NCBI RefSeq assembly: GCF_030063455.1
Contig: NZ_JASITB010000001.1
Location: 496,001-560,000 of the forward strand
Direction of reading: 5' to 3'
Length of the DNA: 64,000 bases
DNA from: Cryobacterium sp. PH31-O1
Lineage (GTDB): Bacteria; Actinomycetota; Actinomycetes; Actinomycetales; Microbacteriaceae
Under the pieces are notes generated by a model. It saw nothing but the letters and a program-made list of their open reading frames with translations, had not been told where the DNA came from and did no database searches. The position numbers and the translations under genes are program-made. Shown here in pieces: positions 37,400 through 45,902 of the stretch; position 1 is the stretch's first letter; every line of letters starts with the position of its first letter.

Positions 37400-38992
37400 C
37401 TAGTGCCCGTGGGCCGGCGACAGCACCCGAGGCCCGCTGCCGACAGCCAGGTTTGATGTGGGCACCATGGCATCGTGAGCGGTCGGCGGCGTGCCGGCCT
37501 TGCCGCCCGGCTTGACGACGACGAACTGGCCCATCATTCCGGCGTCTTCGTGCACGAGCATGTGGCAGTGGAACATGTACGGAAAGTCGGGATTAGTGTA
37601 TTCGGCGAACTGCATAATTAGTTCGTAGCGCACCCCTGGCTCCAGATAGATCGTGTCCTTCCAGCCCGAGAGTTCGGCCGGGGGCGGCTGGGTACCGACC
37701 CGCAGCACCTGAAATTGCACGGCGTGAACGTGAAAGTTGTGCGGCAACGGCATGGCGTTGTCAACGGTCCACACCTCGGTGGCGCCCGCCTCGACGGTCT
37801 CGTCGATGCGGGTCATGTCCATCAGCTTGTTGTTGATCGTGTAGCCGTTGAGGGTGAAGGAGCGGTCGGTGGCGGCATCCGCTTTCTGTAACGGCTCGAT
37901 GGAGGCGAGGGTGGTCGATGGGGCGCCGATGCTGCTGAGCGTGGCGGCAGCACGCAACTCCAGGACGTCGAGCGTGTCATCGCCGGCGTTGCGCGTGGCG
38001 GCACTGGCCGAGGTGCCGAGGTCGGGTGGGGTGGACTGCAGGTTCACCGTCTCGCCAGGGGTGAGGTGCACGAGGATTTCGGCGCGCTCCCCCGGCGACA
38101 AGCGGATGCCGTCCATCGGTGCCGCCTCCGGCAGCAGTCCCCCGTCGCTCGCGATCAGGTCGAAGGACCGGCCGTCGCTGAACCCGAAGTCGTACACCCG
38201 GGATGTGGATCCGTTGACGAGGCGCAGCCGCACCACCTCGGAGGTGACGTCGAGGTAGGGCGCGAGCGTGCCGTTGACGAGAAGTTGGTCGCCAATCGGC
38301 CCGATGTAGCCGCGCACGTCGGTGACGAACTGACCGTTCTCGTCGAAACGGCGGTCTTGCACCACCACCGGAATGTCGTCGACACCGTAGCTGCGGGGCA
38401 GGGTCAGTGCCGCCTCCTCGTCGTCCTGCAGGAGAAAGAGTCCGGCCAGGCCCATTTCAACCTGATGTTCGGTGTTGCCGGCTGGGTGCGGGTGGTACCA
38501 CAGGGTCGATGCTGGCTGGTCGATCGTGAAGTTCGGACTCCAGGTGGCACCCGGCTCGACCATCTGGTGCGGGCCACCGTCCATCTCGGCGGGCAGGCTC
38601 ATGCCGTGCCAGTGCACGGTCGTGGCCTCATCAAGGGCGTTGGCGACGTTGATGCGCACGTTCTCGCCCCGCTTGGCGACGAGGGTCGGGCCGAGGTAGC
38701 TGCCGTTGTAGCCCCACGTGTCGGTGGCGACACCCGGCACGAACTCGGTGCTTCCAGCCTGGGCTTCGAGGTCGAAGACCCGTTCGCCGGCGGCATTCAC
38801 GGTCGATTCGGCGAGCGGCGGAATGGCGAGCGGGTTCACGAAATCGATCGCGCCGACGGTGTCGATGACGCCGGCGCCGTTGTCGCTCGAGCAGGCGGTC
38901 AGCCCTGCGGCCAGTAGAACAGCGCTGACGACGGCGCCGCTGACCATGGTGGCAACACGACGACGGGGGCGCACAAATCGACGAGGGAGCAT
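37400..38992 (-). CDS. Multicopper oxidase, exported lipoprotein (CueO/laccase-like)
   Basis: 530 aa with three cupredoxin domains. The N-terminus MLPRRFVRPRRRVATMV then a hydrophobic stretch ending LTAC (lipobox) indicates export and lipid anchoring; the Arg-rich start could suit Tat. Copper ligands: TVHWHGM, STLWYHPHPAGN, PHNFHVHAVQF and FMFHCH...HEDAGMMG-type C-terminal block (HCHMLVHEDAGM). The family oxidises Cu(I), Mn or phenolics with O2. It stands alone on the minus strand between two terminated units. Copper tolerance is the usual role but not shown here. Confidence 0.92.
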   Translation of the reverse strand: MLPRRFVRPRRRVATMVSGAVVSAVLLAAGLTACSSDNGAGVIDTVGAIDFVNPLAIPPLAESTVNAAGERVFDLEAQAGSTEFVPGVATDTWGYNGSYLGPTLVAKRGENVRINVANALDEATTVHWHGMSLPAEMDGGPHQMVEPGATWSPNFTIDQPASTLWYHPHPAGNTEHQVEMGLAGLFLLQDDEEAALTLPRSYGVDDIPVVVQDRRFDENGQFVTDVRGYIGPIGDQLLVNGTLAPYLDVTSEVVRLRLVNGSTSRVYDFGFSDGRSFDLIASDGGLLPEAAPMDGIRLSPGERAEILVHLTPGETVNLQSTPPDLGTSASAATRNAGDDTLDVLELRAAATLSSIGAPSTTLASIEPLQKADAATDRSFTLNGYTINNKLMDMTRIDETVEAGATEVWTVDNAMPLPHNFHVHAVQFQVLRVGTQPPPAELSGWKDTIYLEPGVRYELIMQFAEYTNPDFPYMFHCHMLVHEDAGMMGQFVVVKPGGKAGTPPTAHDAMVPTSNLAVGSGPRVLSPAHGH

Positions 38993-39097
38993 GGTTCTAT
39001 TTTCGCAGCCTGGCCCGGGCCGCTAAACCACGGGCTGTTAGAACTTCGGGCAGTTAAACTAGGGGCCGGAATCCGCGGGCACTCCCACCACGAGGCG

Positions 39098-40099
39098 TCA
39101 GGCCTGGCAGCGCGGGCACCAATACAGTTTTCGTGCCGCCATCTCTTCGAGCACAATATGGGTGCCGCAGACCCGGCAGGGCAGGCCCTCCCGTTTGTAC
39201 ACCCAGTGCCGGTCGGCCCGATTCTTCAGGGCAAGCCGGTACTCGTCGCCCTCGAGCTTGTCCATGGTCATCATCTGCCCGGTCGCCACCCCAATGTGCA
39301 GCAGGTGCGCCCAGTCTTGCCAGAGCGCGCGCACGGTCGTTTCGCGCAGGGACTTGCCGGGGACGTGCGGGTTGAGACCGGCCCGAAAGAGCATCTCGGC
39401 ACGGTAGACGTTTCCGATGCCGCTGACCACTGTTTGGTCCATCAGCAGCCTTCCGATTGGCGTGGGCTTCTTCTGCACGACGGCCACGAAGCGCGCTTCG
39501 GCCTCCGGCGTGTTGTCCAGCTCGGGATCCGGCCCGAGCTTGGCGATGACGGCGTCGACCTGGGCCGGGTCGAGCACCTCACACGCCGTCGGGCCGCGTA
39601 GGTCAGCGCACACCGTGTCGCTGAGCAGGCGCACCCGCACCTGGCCGACCGGTTCGGGCGGAAAAGTTTCGGCGAGGTCGATTTGCTTTTCTTGTTCCGA
39701 CATTCGTACCCGCGTGCGACGTGGAGCCCCGATGCTGAAAATCGAGTTCTCGCCGGCAGCGTCGAACGTCGGGGCGGGATCTCCCGCATCAAGGTCGGTG
39801 CCGTGCTGGTTGGTCTGGCCCATCCGACCATTGGCCGAGGCCATCGTGGCATCCATCTGAATCTCGCCACTGAAATCCCAGGCGCCGTACATTCCCAAAT
39901 GGATGCGCAACCACAGTCCGTGGTCGAACTCCAAAAACATCTGCTTGCCGACGGCACGGGCATCCGTCACGGTGTGCCCGCTGAGCTGCTGGGCACCGGT
40001 CACGAACCGGCCCTGTGGCGAACTGACCGTGACCCGGTGGCCGACGAAGTTTCGCTGGAACTGCCGGGTAATGCGGTGAACGGAATGACCTTCGGGCAC
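39098..40099 (-). CDS. nei: Fpg/Nei-family DNA glycosylase (Nei-like)
   Basis: 333 aa bifunctional glycosylase/AP lyase for oxidised bases. Catalytic Pro2-Glu3 start MPEGHSVHRI, H2TH region with QTVVSGIGNVYRAEMLFRAG, and a C-terminal zinc finger CRVCG...WCPRC. PEGHSVHR is the Nei2-like subgroup of actinobacteria. It is longer than the ~270-aa norm because of an acidic insert around residues 80-140 (MASANGRMGQTNQHGTDLDAG). Six bases separate it from rpiB upstream. Confidence 0.92.
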   Translation of the reverse strand: MPEGHSVHRITRQFQRNFVGHRVTVSSPQGRFVTGAQQLSGHTVTDARAVGKQMFLEFDHGLWLRIHLGMYGAWDFSGEIQMDATMASANGRMGQTNQHGTDLDAGDPAPTFDAAGENSIFSIGAPRRTRVRMSEQEKQIDLAETFPPEPVGQVRVRLLSDTVCADLRGPTACEVLDPAQVDAVIAKLGPDPELDNTPEAEARFVAVVQKKPTPIGRLLMDQTVVSGIGNVYRAEMLFRAGLNPHVPGKSLRETTVRALWQDWAHLLHIGVATGQMMTMDKLEGDEYRLALKNRADRHWVYKREGLPCRVCGTHIVLEEMAARKLYWCPRCQA

Positions 40100-40105
40100 G
40101 TCAGG

Positions 40106-40603
40106 TCACTTTTCGTCGACGTCGACGCCTTTTCCGGCGATTGTTCCGGTTCGCTCGTACTCACCGAGCTGACGGATGCGTCGCGCGTGCCGCTCCTCGT
40201 CGCTGAACGGCTCGTCGATGAACGCGTCGATGAAGCCGGTGGCCTCCTCGATGGTGTGCTCGCGGGCACCGATCGAAATGATGTTGGCGTCGTTGTGCTC
40301 GCGGGCGAGCCGGGCGGTGGAGAGGTTCCAGACCAGTGCCGCGCGGGCCCCGGCAACCTTGTTGGCGGCCATCTGTTCGCCGTTGCCCGAGCCGCCGAAC
40401 ACAACGCCCAGCGCGGCGATACCGCCTTCACGGTCGTCGACGGTGGCCTGCGCCGCGTTGATGCAGAACGCCGGGTAGTCATCGAGGGCATCGTACGACG
40501 TTGGCCCGTGGTCGATGACCTCGTGGCCGGCCGCACGCAGGTGGGTGATCAGGTGGTGGCTGAGGTCGAGTCCGGCATGGTCCGTGGCGATGTGGATGCG
40601 CAT
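40106..40603 (-). CDS. rpiB: Ribose-5-phosphate isomerase B
   Basis: 165 aa RpiB/LacAB fold: MRIHIATDHAGLDLSHHL with the nucleotide-like loop, then FGGSGNGEQMAANKVAGARAAL and a NIISIGAREHT block. Interconverts ribose-5-P and ribulose-5-P in the pentose phosphate pathway. The usual catalytic cysteine region (G-C-GTG in E. coli RpiB) reads FGGSGNG here, the actinobacterial Ser/Gly-type active site. Lies between the DsbA-like gene (9 bp) and nei (6 bp), forming one operon. Confidence 0.92.
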   Translation of the reverse strand: MRIHIATDHAGLDLSHHLITHLRAAGHEVIDHGPTSYDALDDYPAFCINAAQATVDDREGGIAALGVVFGGSGNGEQMAANKVAGARAALVWNLSTARLAREHNDANIISIGAREHTIEEATGFIDAFIDEPFSDEERHARRIRQLGEYERTGTIAGKGVDVDEK

Positions 40604-40612
40604 GGGAGCAGT

Positions 40613-41233
40613 CTATTTAGTGACGACCGTTGTCGCGAAAATGGGTTCGCGGGTGCGGCTGCGCTTCAGCTCGAAGAATCCGTCGTAGCCGGCGAGGGCG
40701 ACGACGCCGTCCCAGAGGGCCAGAGCCGCGTCACCCATCGGCGCCGGTGAGATGACGGGACCGAAGAAGGCGACCCCGTTGACCGCGATCACCGGGGTGC
40801 CGACGTCCTGGCCGACCCGGTTGATGCCGTCGAAGTGACTGGCCCGCATCTGGGCGTCGTATTCGTCGCTGTCAGCGAAGACAGCGAAGCTCGCCGGCAG
40901 GCCCACCTCGGCGAGCGCCGCCGGTATAACCTCGTCGGGATTGCTGTTGCCGCCGGGATGAATCTGGGTGCCGAGGGCATCGTAGAGTGCCTTGACCATG
41001 GGCTGGCCGTGCAATTGCTCGGCGGCAGCGACGAGGCGGGTGTATTTAAGCGCTCGGGGAAAGAATGCGGCGTACTCCTCACTCACCTCGTTGTCTTCAT
41101 TGAGAACGGCGAGGCTCATGATGTGCCAGGTCACCTCGAACTCACGCAGGCGGGCGACTTCGTCGACCCAACGGGAGGTCATCCAGGCCCAGGGGCACGA
41201 CGGGTCAAACCAGAAATCAACGGAATCAGTCAT
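40613..41233 (-). CDS. DsbA-family thioredoxin-fold reductase, mycothiol-type (Rv2466c-like), single active-site Cys
   Basis: 206 aa. FWFDPSCPWAWMTSRWVDEV places it with the mycothiol-dependent reductase/nitroreductase group; C13 is the only Cys of the motif, CPWA instead of CPWC. A cis-Pro loop GTPVIAV follows near residue 160. No signal peptide, so cytosolic and reducing. First gene of an operon with rpiB and nei. A CsoR-like palindrome lies 58 bp upstream. A monothiol site suggests mixed disulfides with mycothiol. Confidence 0.85.
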   Translation of the reverse strand: MTDSVDFWFDPSCPWAWMTSRWVDEVARLREFEVTWHIMSLAVLNEDNEVSEEYAAFFPRALKYTRLVAAAEQLHGQPMVKALYDALGTQIHPGGNSNPDEVIPAALAEVGLPASFAVFADSDEYDAQMRASHFDGINRVGQDVGTPVIAVNGVAFFGPVISPAPMGDAALALWDGVVALAGYDGFFELKRSRTREPIFATTVVTK

Positions 41234-41290
41234 GCCCTCAGCCTAAGCAGACTGGCTGGGTCCTCCCCGAGACAGAAATGGTCGTTCGGG

Positions 41291-41315
41291 CAATACCCCA
41301 CGTAAGGGGGTATTG
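41291..41315. promoter_or_regulatory. CsoR/CstR-like inverted repeat between DsbA-like and MFS genes
   Basis: CAATACCCC - ACGTAAG - GGGGTATTG, a perfect 9-bp inverted repeat. TACCCC...GGGGTA with A/T flanks resembles operators of the CsoR family of Cu(I)/persulfide-sensing repressors. Divergent genes start 58 bp (minus) and 80 bp (plus) away. No CsoR-type regulator is in the window. Confidence 0.5.
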
Positions 41316-41394
41316 TAGCTAAGTTGAAAAAATAACTGCACCACGCAGTACGGTTCCACGTCGCAAGCACAATATCTCCACGGGAGAAATTAAT

Positions 41395-42987
41395 ATGCCC
41401 ACTGACCGCAGCACATCCAACGCAAATTCCGGCGCCTCTAGCGCCACTAGCGCCTCTGGCGCATCGGCCTCCAAGGTGAAGCCGCCGAAGGCTCTCCGAC
41501 GCCGCCGCATTTCTGTGAGCGATGTCAACGTCGTTGACAAGCCCATCATGAAACGTGCCCTCGGCGGCACCATCGTGGGAAACACCATGGAATGGTATGA
41601 CGTGGGTATCTTCGGCTACCTCATCACGACGATGGGTCCCGTCTTTCTGCCGGAGGCCGATGCATCCGTTCAGACGCTGTTTCTTCTCGGAACCTTTGCC
41701 GCGACCTTCTTCGCCCGACCGCTGGGCGGGGTGTTCTTCGGCTGGCTCGGCGACCGGATCGGCCGGCAGAAGGTGCTCGCCACCACGCTGATTTTGATGG
41801 CCGCCTCGACTTTCGCCGTCGGGCTGCTGCCCGGCTACGCACAGATCGGCGTCTGGGCGGCGGTGCTGCTGGTGTTCGTCAAACTCGTGCAGGGTTTCTC
41901 GACTGGCGGCGAGTATGCCGGGGCAACGACCTTCGTGAGCGAGCACGCTCCCGACAAACAACGTGGCTATTTCGCGAGTTTTCTTGATATGGGCAGCTAC
42001 CTGGGGTTCGCCATCGGTGCGTCGCTCGTTTCGGTGCTGCAGCTCATGCTCGGCCAGGACGTCATGGAGGCCTGGGGTTGGCGTCTACCGTTCCTCATTG
42101 CCGGGCCACTCGGACTGGTCGCCATCTACTTCCGCATGAAGATCGACGAGTCGCCGGCCTTCCAGGCCACGCTCGACGCGCAGGAGGAAGCCCAGAAAAA
42201 TCCGGTCGGTGCCACAGCCGACACTCCTAAGGGCCCGATCGCCATTTTCAAGGCGTACTGGCGCAACATCATCATCGCTATGATCCTGGTCGCGGCCGCG
42301 AACACCGTCGGCTACGCCCTGACCTCGTACATGCCCACCTACCTCACCGAGAACAAGGGGTACGACGAGCTACACGGTACGGCGCTGACCATTCCCATTC
42401 TCGTGGCTATGGCACTGTGCATCCCTCTGGCTGGTCGTCTGTCTGACCGCATCGGGCGTCGCCCGGTGCTGTGGACGGGCGCGATCAGCACGGTCGTGCT
42501 GGCCTACCCGGCGTTCCTGCTCATCGGCGTGGGTTCAATCTGGTCAACCCTGCTCGGCCTCGCCCTCATAGCGTTCCCGGTCACCTTCTACGTCTCCAAC
42601 CTGGCCTCGGCCCTGCCGGCCCTGTTCCCGACGGCGAGCCGCTACGGCGCGATGGGAATCTCGTACAACTTTGCCGTGGCCATCTTCGGCGGAACCACGC
42701 CGTTCATCATCGCGGCGCTCATCGTGGGCACCGGCAACGACCTGATGCCGGCCTTCTATCTGATGGGCACCTCGCTGATCGGTGCGATCGCCATCTTCTT
42801 TCTCAAGGAATCGGCCAACCGTCCACTTCCAGGTTCAATGCCGAGCGTCAACAGCGACGAGGAAGCGCACGAACTGGTCAAGACGCAGGAAGATAACCCT
42901 CTGCTCGACACCGACGAGATGCCCTTCGACCACACCTTCGAGCCGCCGACGAATGCCATCCCGATTCAGGAACCGGCCAGGCTGTAG
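41395..42987 (+). CDS. proP: MFS transporter of the metabolite:H+ symporter family (ProP-like)
   Basis: 530 aa, 12 membrane segments. GNTMEWYDVGIFGYLITTMGP, GWLGDRIGRQKVL (MFS loop 2-3 signature), VQGFSTGGEYAGATTFVSEHAP and GRLSDRIGRRPVL match ProP. The ~50-residue N-terminus is Ser/Ala-rich then basic, and the ~60-residue C-terminus is acidic rather than a ProP coiled coil. Expected substrates are proline, betaine or a related osmolyte; other MHS members take citrate or ketoglutarate, so the exact substrate is not certain. Confidence 0.85.
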   Translation: MPTDRSTSNANSGASSATSASGASASKVKPPKALRRRRISVSDVNVVDKPIMKRALGGTIVGNTMEWYDVGIFGYLITTMGPVFLPEADASVQTLFLLGTFAATFFARPLGGVFFGWLGDRIGRQKVLATTLILMAASTFAVGLLPGYAQIGVWAAVLLVFVKLVQGFSTGGEYAGATTFVSEHAPDKQRGYFASFLDMGSYLGFAIGASLVSVLQLMLGQDVMEAWGWRLPFLIAGPLGLVAIYFRMKIDESPAFQATLDAQEEAQKNPVGATADTPKGPIAIFKAYWRNIIIAMILVAAANTVGYALTSYMPTYLTENKGYDELHGTALTIPILVAMALCIPLAGRLSDRIGRRPVLWTGAISTVVLAYPAFLLIGVGSIWSTLLGLALIAFPVTFYVSNLASALPALFPTASRYGAMGISYNFAVAIFGGTTPFIIAALIVGTGNDLMPAFYLMGTSLIGAIAIFFLKESANRPLPGSMPSVNSDEEAHELVKTQEDNPLLDTDEMPFDHTFEPPTNAIPIQEPARL

Positions 42988-43003
42988 TTCCGTTATCGTG
43001 GGC

Positions 43004-43033
43004 GGGCGTGTGCGGCTTCGGTCGCGCACGCCC
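43004..43033 (+). terminator. Terminator after the MFS transporter
   Basis: 11-bp stem GGGCGTGTGCG / CGCGCACGCCC (one mismatch) with loop GCTTCGGT, 17 bases after the stop. Confidence 0.65.
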
Positions 43034-43089
43034 GTTGTGCGGTCTGGGCTGACGCAGATCCCCAAACGGATGCTCACAGTCGGTCCGCG

Positions 43090-43095
43090 TAGAAT
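43090..43095 (+). promoter_or_regulatory. -10 box of the SDR gene, leaderless type
   Basis: TAGAAT, then TTGCGG, then ATG at 43102: exactly 6 nt, no Shine-Dalgarno. Confidence 0.6.
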
Positions 43096-43101
43096 TTGCG
43101 G

Positions 43102-44673
43102 ATGACCACCGCGCCCCCCACCACCGCGCCCGCCAACGGTGCGCCCGCCAACGGTGCGCCCGCCAAATCCGGCGGATTGCCCGCGAGCGTACCAGAGCCA
43201 GGGGCGCCTTCTGCCGCGAGCGCCGGAATCGACCCGCACGACCTCGAGGTGACCCTGCGGGTGCTCGCCTCCCTCAGCGATATCGACCCGGACAGCGCCG
43301 ACTTCGTCACCGTGCGACAGGCCACCGCCAAGATGTTCAAGTCGGTCAAGATGTCGCGGCGCCTCGAAAAGCGCGCCGTCATCGCCGACGCCGACCGCAG
43401 TGTAATCGCTGCCACGGCCACCGGCGCGCCCACCCGCATCGACGACGAGACCCGCGGCGCGCAGCTCTCGCTCGGCACGAGCGCTGCCACGGCCGGCGAA
43501 CTGCTGGTGCCCCGCGCCTGCTACATCTGCAAGCAGAAGTACACCGTGGTCGACGCGTTCTACCACCAGCTCTGCCCGAGCTGCGCCCTGTCTAGCCATG
43601 CCAAACGTGATGCCCGCACCGATCTCACCGGCAAGCGCGCCCTGCTCACCGGTGGTCGAGCCAAGATCGGAATGTACATCGCCCTGCGCTTGCTGCGCGA
43701 CGGCGCCCACACCACCGTCACCACCCGGTTTCCGCGTGACGCGGTGCGCCGGTTCGCCGCGATGGACGATTCCAAGGATTGGCTGCACCGCCTGCGCATC
43801 GTTGGCATCGACCTGCGCGACCCGGCCCAGGTGATCGCCCTCGCCGATTCGGTCGCCGCTCAAGGCCCGCTCGATATTCTCATCAACAACGCCGCGCAGA
43901 CCGTGCGGCGCTCGCGCGGTTCGTACTCCCCCCTGGTCGAAGCCGAGGATTCCCCGCTGCCAGACGGCCCGCTGCCCGAGATTGTCTCGTTCGGGCACAC
44001 CAACGATGCGCATCCGCTCGCCCTCGCCGCGTCGGTCTCCGGTCACCCGCTACTCGCGGCGGCGTCTGGCGCCGGTGCGCTCACAGCGGATGACCTCACC
44101 AGGCTCGCCCTCGCGAGCGGGTCGTCGTCGCTTGAACGCCTCGCCGCCGGCACCGCGATCGACGCCGGCGGGCTCGTGCCCGACCTCCACGAAGTAAACA
44201 GCTGGACGGCAAATGTCGAAGACGTCGATCCGCTGGAAATGCTCGAAGTACAGCTGTGCAACACGACCGCACCATTTCTGCTGGTGAGCCACCTGCGGGC
44301 GTCCCTGACGGCATCCGCTGCCCGCCGCACCTACATCGTCAACGTGTCGGCAATGGAGGGGGTGTTTGGTCGCGGGTATAAGGGGCCAGGTCACCCGCAC
44401 ACCAATATGGCCAAGGCCGCGCTGAATATGCTCACCCGCACGAGCGCGAAGGAGATGCTCTCCGATGGCATTCTCATGACCAGCGTCGACACCGGCTGGA
44501 TCACCGACGAACGCCCGCACCCCACCAAGGTGCGCCTGGCCGAGGAAGGCTTTCACGCCCCGCTCGACCTGGTCGACGGCGCAGCCAGAGTCTATGACCC
44601 GATCGTGCGCGGCGAGGCGGGCGAAGACCTCTACGGGGTCTTTCTCAAGGACTACAAGCCCGGCGCCTGGTAG
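43102..44673 (+). CDS. SDR-family oxidoreductase with N-terminal extension and zinc finger
   Basis: 523 aa, twice the size of a normal short-chain dehydrogenase. Residues 1-40 are low complexity with PANGA repeats (15-bp DNA repeats GCGCCCGCCAACGGT). Residues 41-135 are a helical region without recognised family. C140-x2-C143...C158-x2-C161 form a zinc-ribbon-like site. A Rossmann domain follows: GKRALLTGGRAKIGMYIALRL, LDILINNAAQTVRR, VNVSAMEG, then HTNMAKAALNMLTRTSA. At the catalytic YxxxK the Tyr position is Thr (TNMAK), although a Tyr lies 10 residues earlier. Start ATG 43102 is set by the leaderless -10 box. Substrate unknown. Confidence 0.8.
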   Translation: MTTAPPTTAPANGAPANGAPAKSGGLPASVPEPGAPSAASAGIDPHDLEVTLRVLASLSDIDPDSADFVTVRQATAKMFKSVKMSRRLEKRAVIADADRSVIAATATGAPTRIDDETRGAQLSLGTSAATAGELLVPRACYICKQKYTVVDAFYHQLCPSCALSSHAKRDARTDLTGKRALLTGGRAKIGMYIALRLLRDGAHTTVTTRFPRDAVRRFAAMDDSKDWLHRLRIVGIDLRDPAQVIALADSVAAQGPLDILINNAAQTVRRSRGSYSPLVEAEDSPLPDGPLPEIVSFGHTNDAHPLALAASVSGHPLLAAASGAGALTADDLTRLALASGSSSLERLAAGTAIDAGGLVPDLHEVNSWTANVEDVDPLEMLEVQLCNTTAPFLLVSHLRASLTASAARRTYIVNVSAMEGVFGRGYKGPGHPHTNMAKAALNMLTRTSAKEMLSDGILMTSVDTGWITDERPHPTKVRLAEEGFHAPLDLVDGAARVYDPIVRGEAGEDLYGVFLKDYKPGAW

Positions 44674-44764
44674 GTCTCAGTGGCGACCGAACGCCGGATG
44701 AAGGGCCTGGACGGCACCGACGTGTCGAGGAAACCACAGGTCAAGGGCGAAAAATTGTCCCTGC

Positions 44765-44770
44765 TAGGCT
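44765..44770 (+). promoter_or_regulatory. -10 box of the lipoprotein-ATPase pair, leaderless type
   Basis: TAGGCT, then GACCGG, then ATG at 44777: exactly 6 nt between. Confidence 0.55.
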
Positions 44771-44776
44771 GACCGG

Positions 44777-45880
44777 ATGCTGCGCAGCACCCTGATCATG
44801 CCGACCGTTGTTCTCGCCCTCGTCGCGCTCAGCGGATGCGCGGCCGAGCCCGTCGCCGAGCCGCCGGTGTCAGCCAGCGCAGCACCGACAGAGTCGGCAG
44901 CGAGCGTCTACACCTGCGACGACATTGCCGCCAACGATGACATTGCCACTGCGTTAGCCCCCGCCGACGGTACCCAGCCGAGCCCCGTGGCCGCGACCCG
45001 GCCGGGGATGACGCTCACCGATTATGCCGTGCCCTCCCTGGGCGGTCTCTCCTGCTCGTGGCGGGTCGGTGCCGCAGCCGGCAGCCCTCTGGAGTATCCG
45101 GCCGATTCCGACTGGGCCTACCTCACCGTCAAGGTCATGCCTGACGGCGCCGCCTCCTGGGCGCCGTCTGCGCTCGGCGACGGCCCGGCTGATCCCCTCG
45201 TCGACATCGGCGGCATCGAAGCGGCGACCGGCTGCGGCGACCCCGGCTGCTTCATTTCGGCGCCGGTCGGCGACGCCTGGGTCGAAATCTTTGCCAGTAC
45301 GATCTTCTTCGGCATCGGCGAGGGCCATTTCGGCGGCCTGACGGCAGATGCGATTCTGGCGCAGATGAAGCCGCTCGCAGTCTCCGTTTTCACCGCTCTG
45401 ACGGATGCCGCGTCCAGCCAGCTGGTCTGGCCAGCGGTCGACCTGGTCGAACGTGAACCGGCCTGCACCGGCGCACTCAAGGCGCAGGGCGTGGCGATGG
45501 CGCTCGGCGTCGACTCTCTCGAATACGAAATCTATGACTCGTCGACCATGGACCCGATCTGGTTCGACCGCTATGTGACGCAGTCCGCTGGGTTATTCAC
45601 CTGTTACGTCGAAGCAGCCGGTGTTAGCGGCACCTCCATCACGGTCGGCTACGACCTTGCCGGGATCGTCGACACCATGATTTCTGAACCCGACACCGCC
45701 GCGGCTCTGCCCCAGATCGTGCTGCAAGGCGCGGTGGACGGGGAGCACGCCGTAAAAATCTGCACCGACACCTCATCGTTTTGCACGGTAATCTTCTCGC
45801 TCGGCCAGTCGGCCTACCAGGTCGAGTCGCGCACCGACGCGGTGGCCGTCGCCGAGGCAATCATCGCCCAGGCCCGCTAG
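44777..45880 (+). CDS. Hypothetical lipoprotein
   Basis: 367 aa. N-terminus MLRSTLIMPTVVLALVALSGC is a lipoprotein signal peptide with lipobox ALSGC, followed by a Pro/Ala/Ser-rich linker. The mature part has paired Cys residues (YTCDDIAAN, LSCSWRVG, GCGDPGCF, EPACTGALK, FTCYVEAAG, VKICTDTSSFCTV) in two similar halves, suggesting disulfide-stabilised repeats. I recognise no family. It is followed 22 bp later by an AAA+ ATPase, so the two are probably one transcript. Confidence 0.7.
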   Translation: MLRSTLIMPTVVLALVALSGCAAEPVAEPPVSASAAPTESAASVYTCDDIAANDDIATALAPADGTQPSPVAATRPGMTLTDYAVPSLGGLSCSWRVGAAAGSPLEYPADSDWAYLTVKVMPDGAASWAPSALGDGPADPLVDIGGIEAATGCGDPGCFISAPVGDAWVEIFASTIFFGIGEGHFGGLTADAILAQMKPLAVSVFTALTDAASSQLVWPAVDLVEREPACTGALKAQGVAMALGVDSLEYEIYDSSTMDPIWFDRYVTQSAGLFTCYVEAAGVSGTSITVGYDLAGIVDTMISEPDTAAALPQIVLQGAVDGEHAVKICTDTSSFCTVIFSLGQSAYQVESRTDAVAVAEAIIAQAR

Positions 45881-45902
45881 CACTAACCGAACGGAGCACG
45901 CC

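Noticed and set aside
37400-38992. The CsoR-like site at 41291 controlling the multicopper oxidase
   Set aside because: The oxidase is over 2 kb away with three genes and terminators between; its own upstream region shows no such palindrome.
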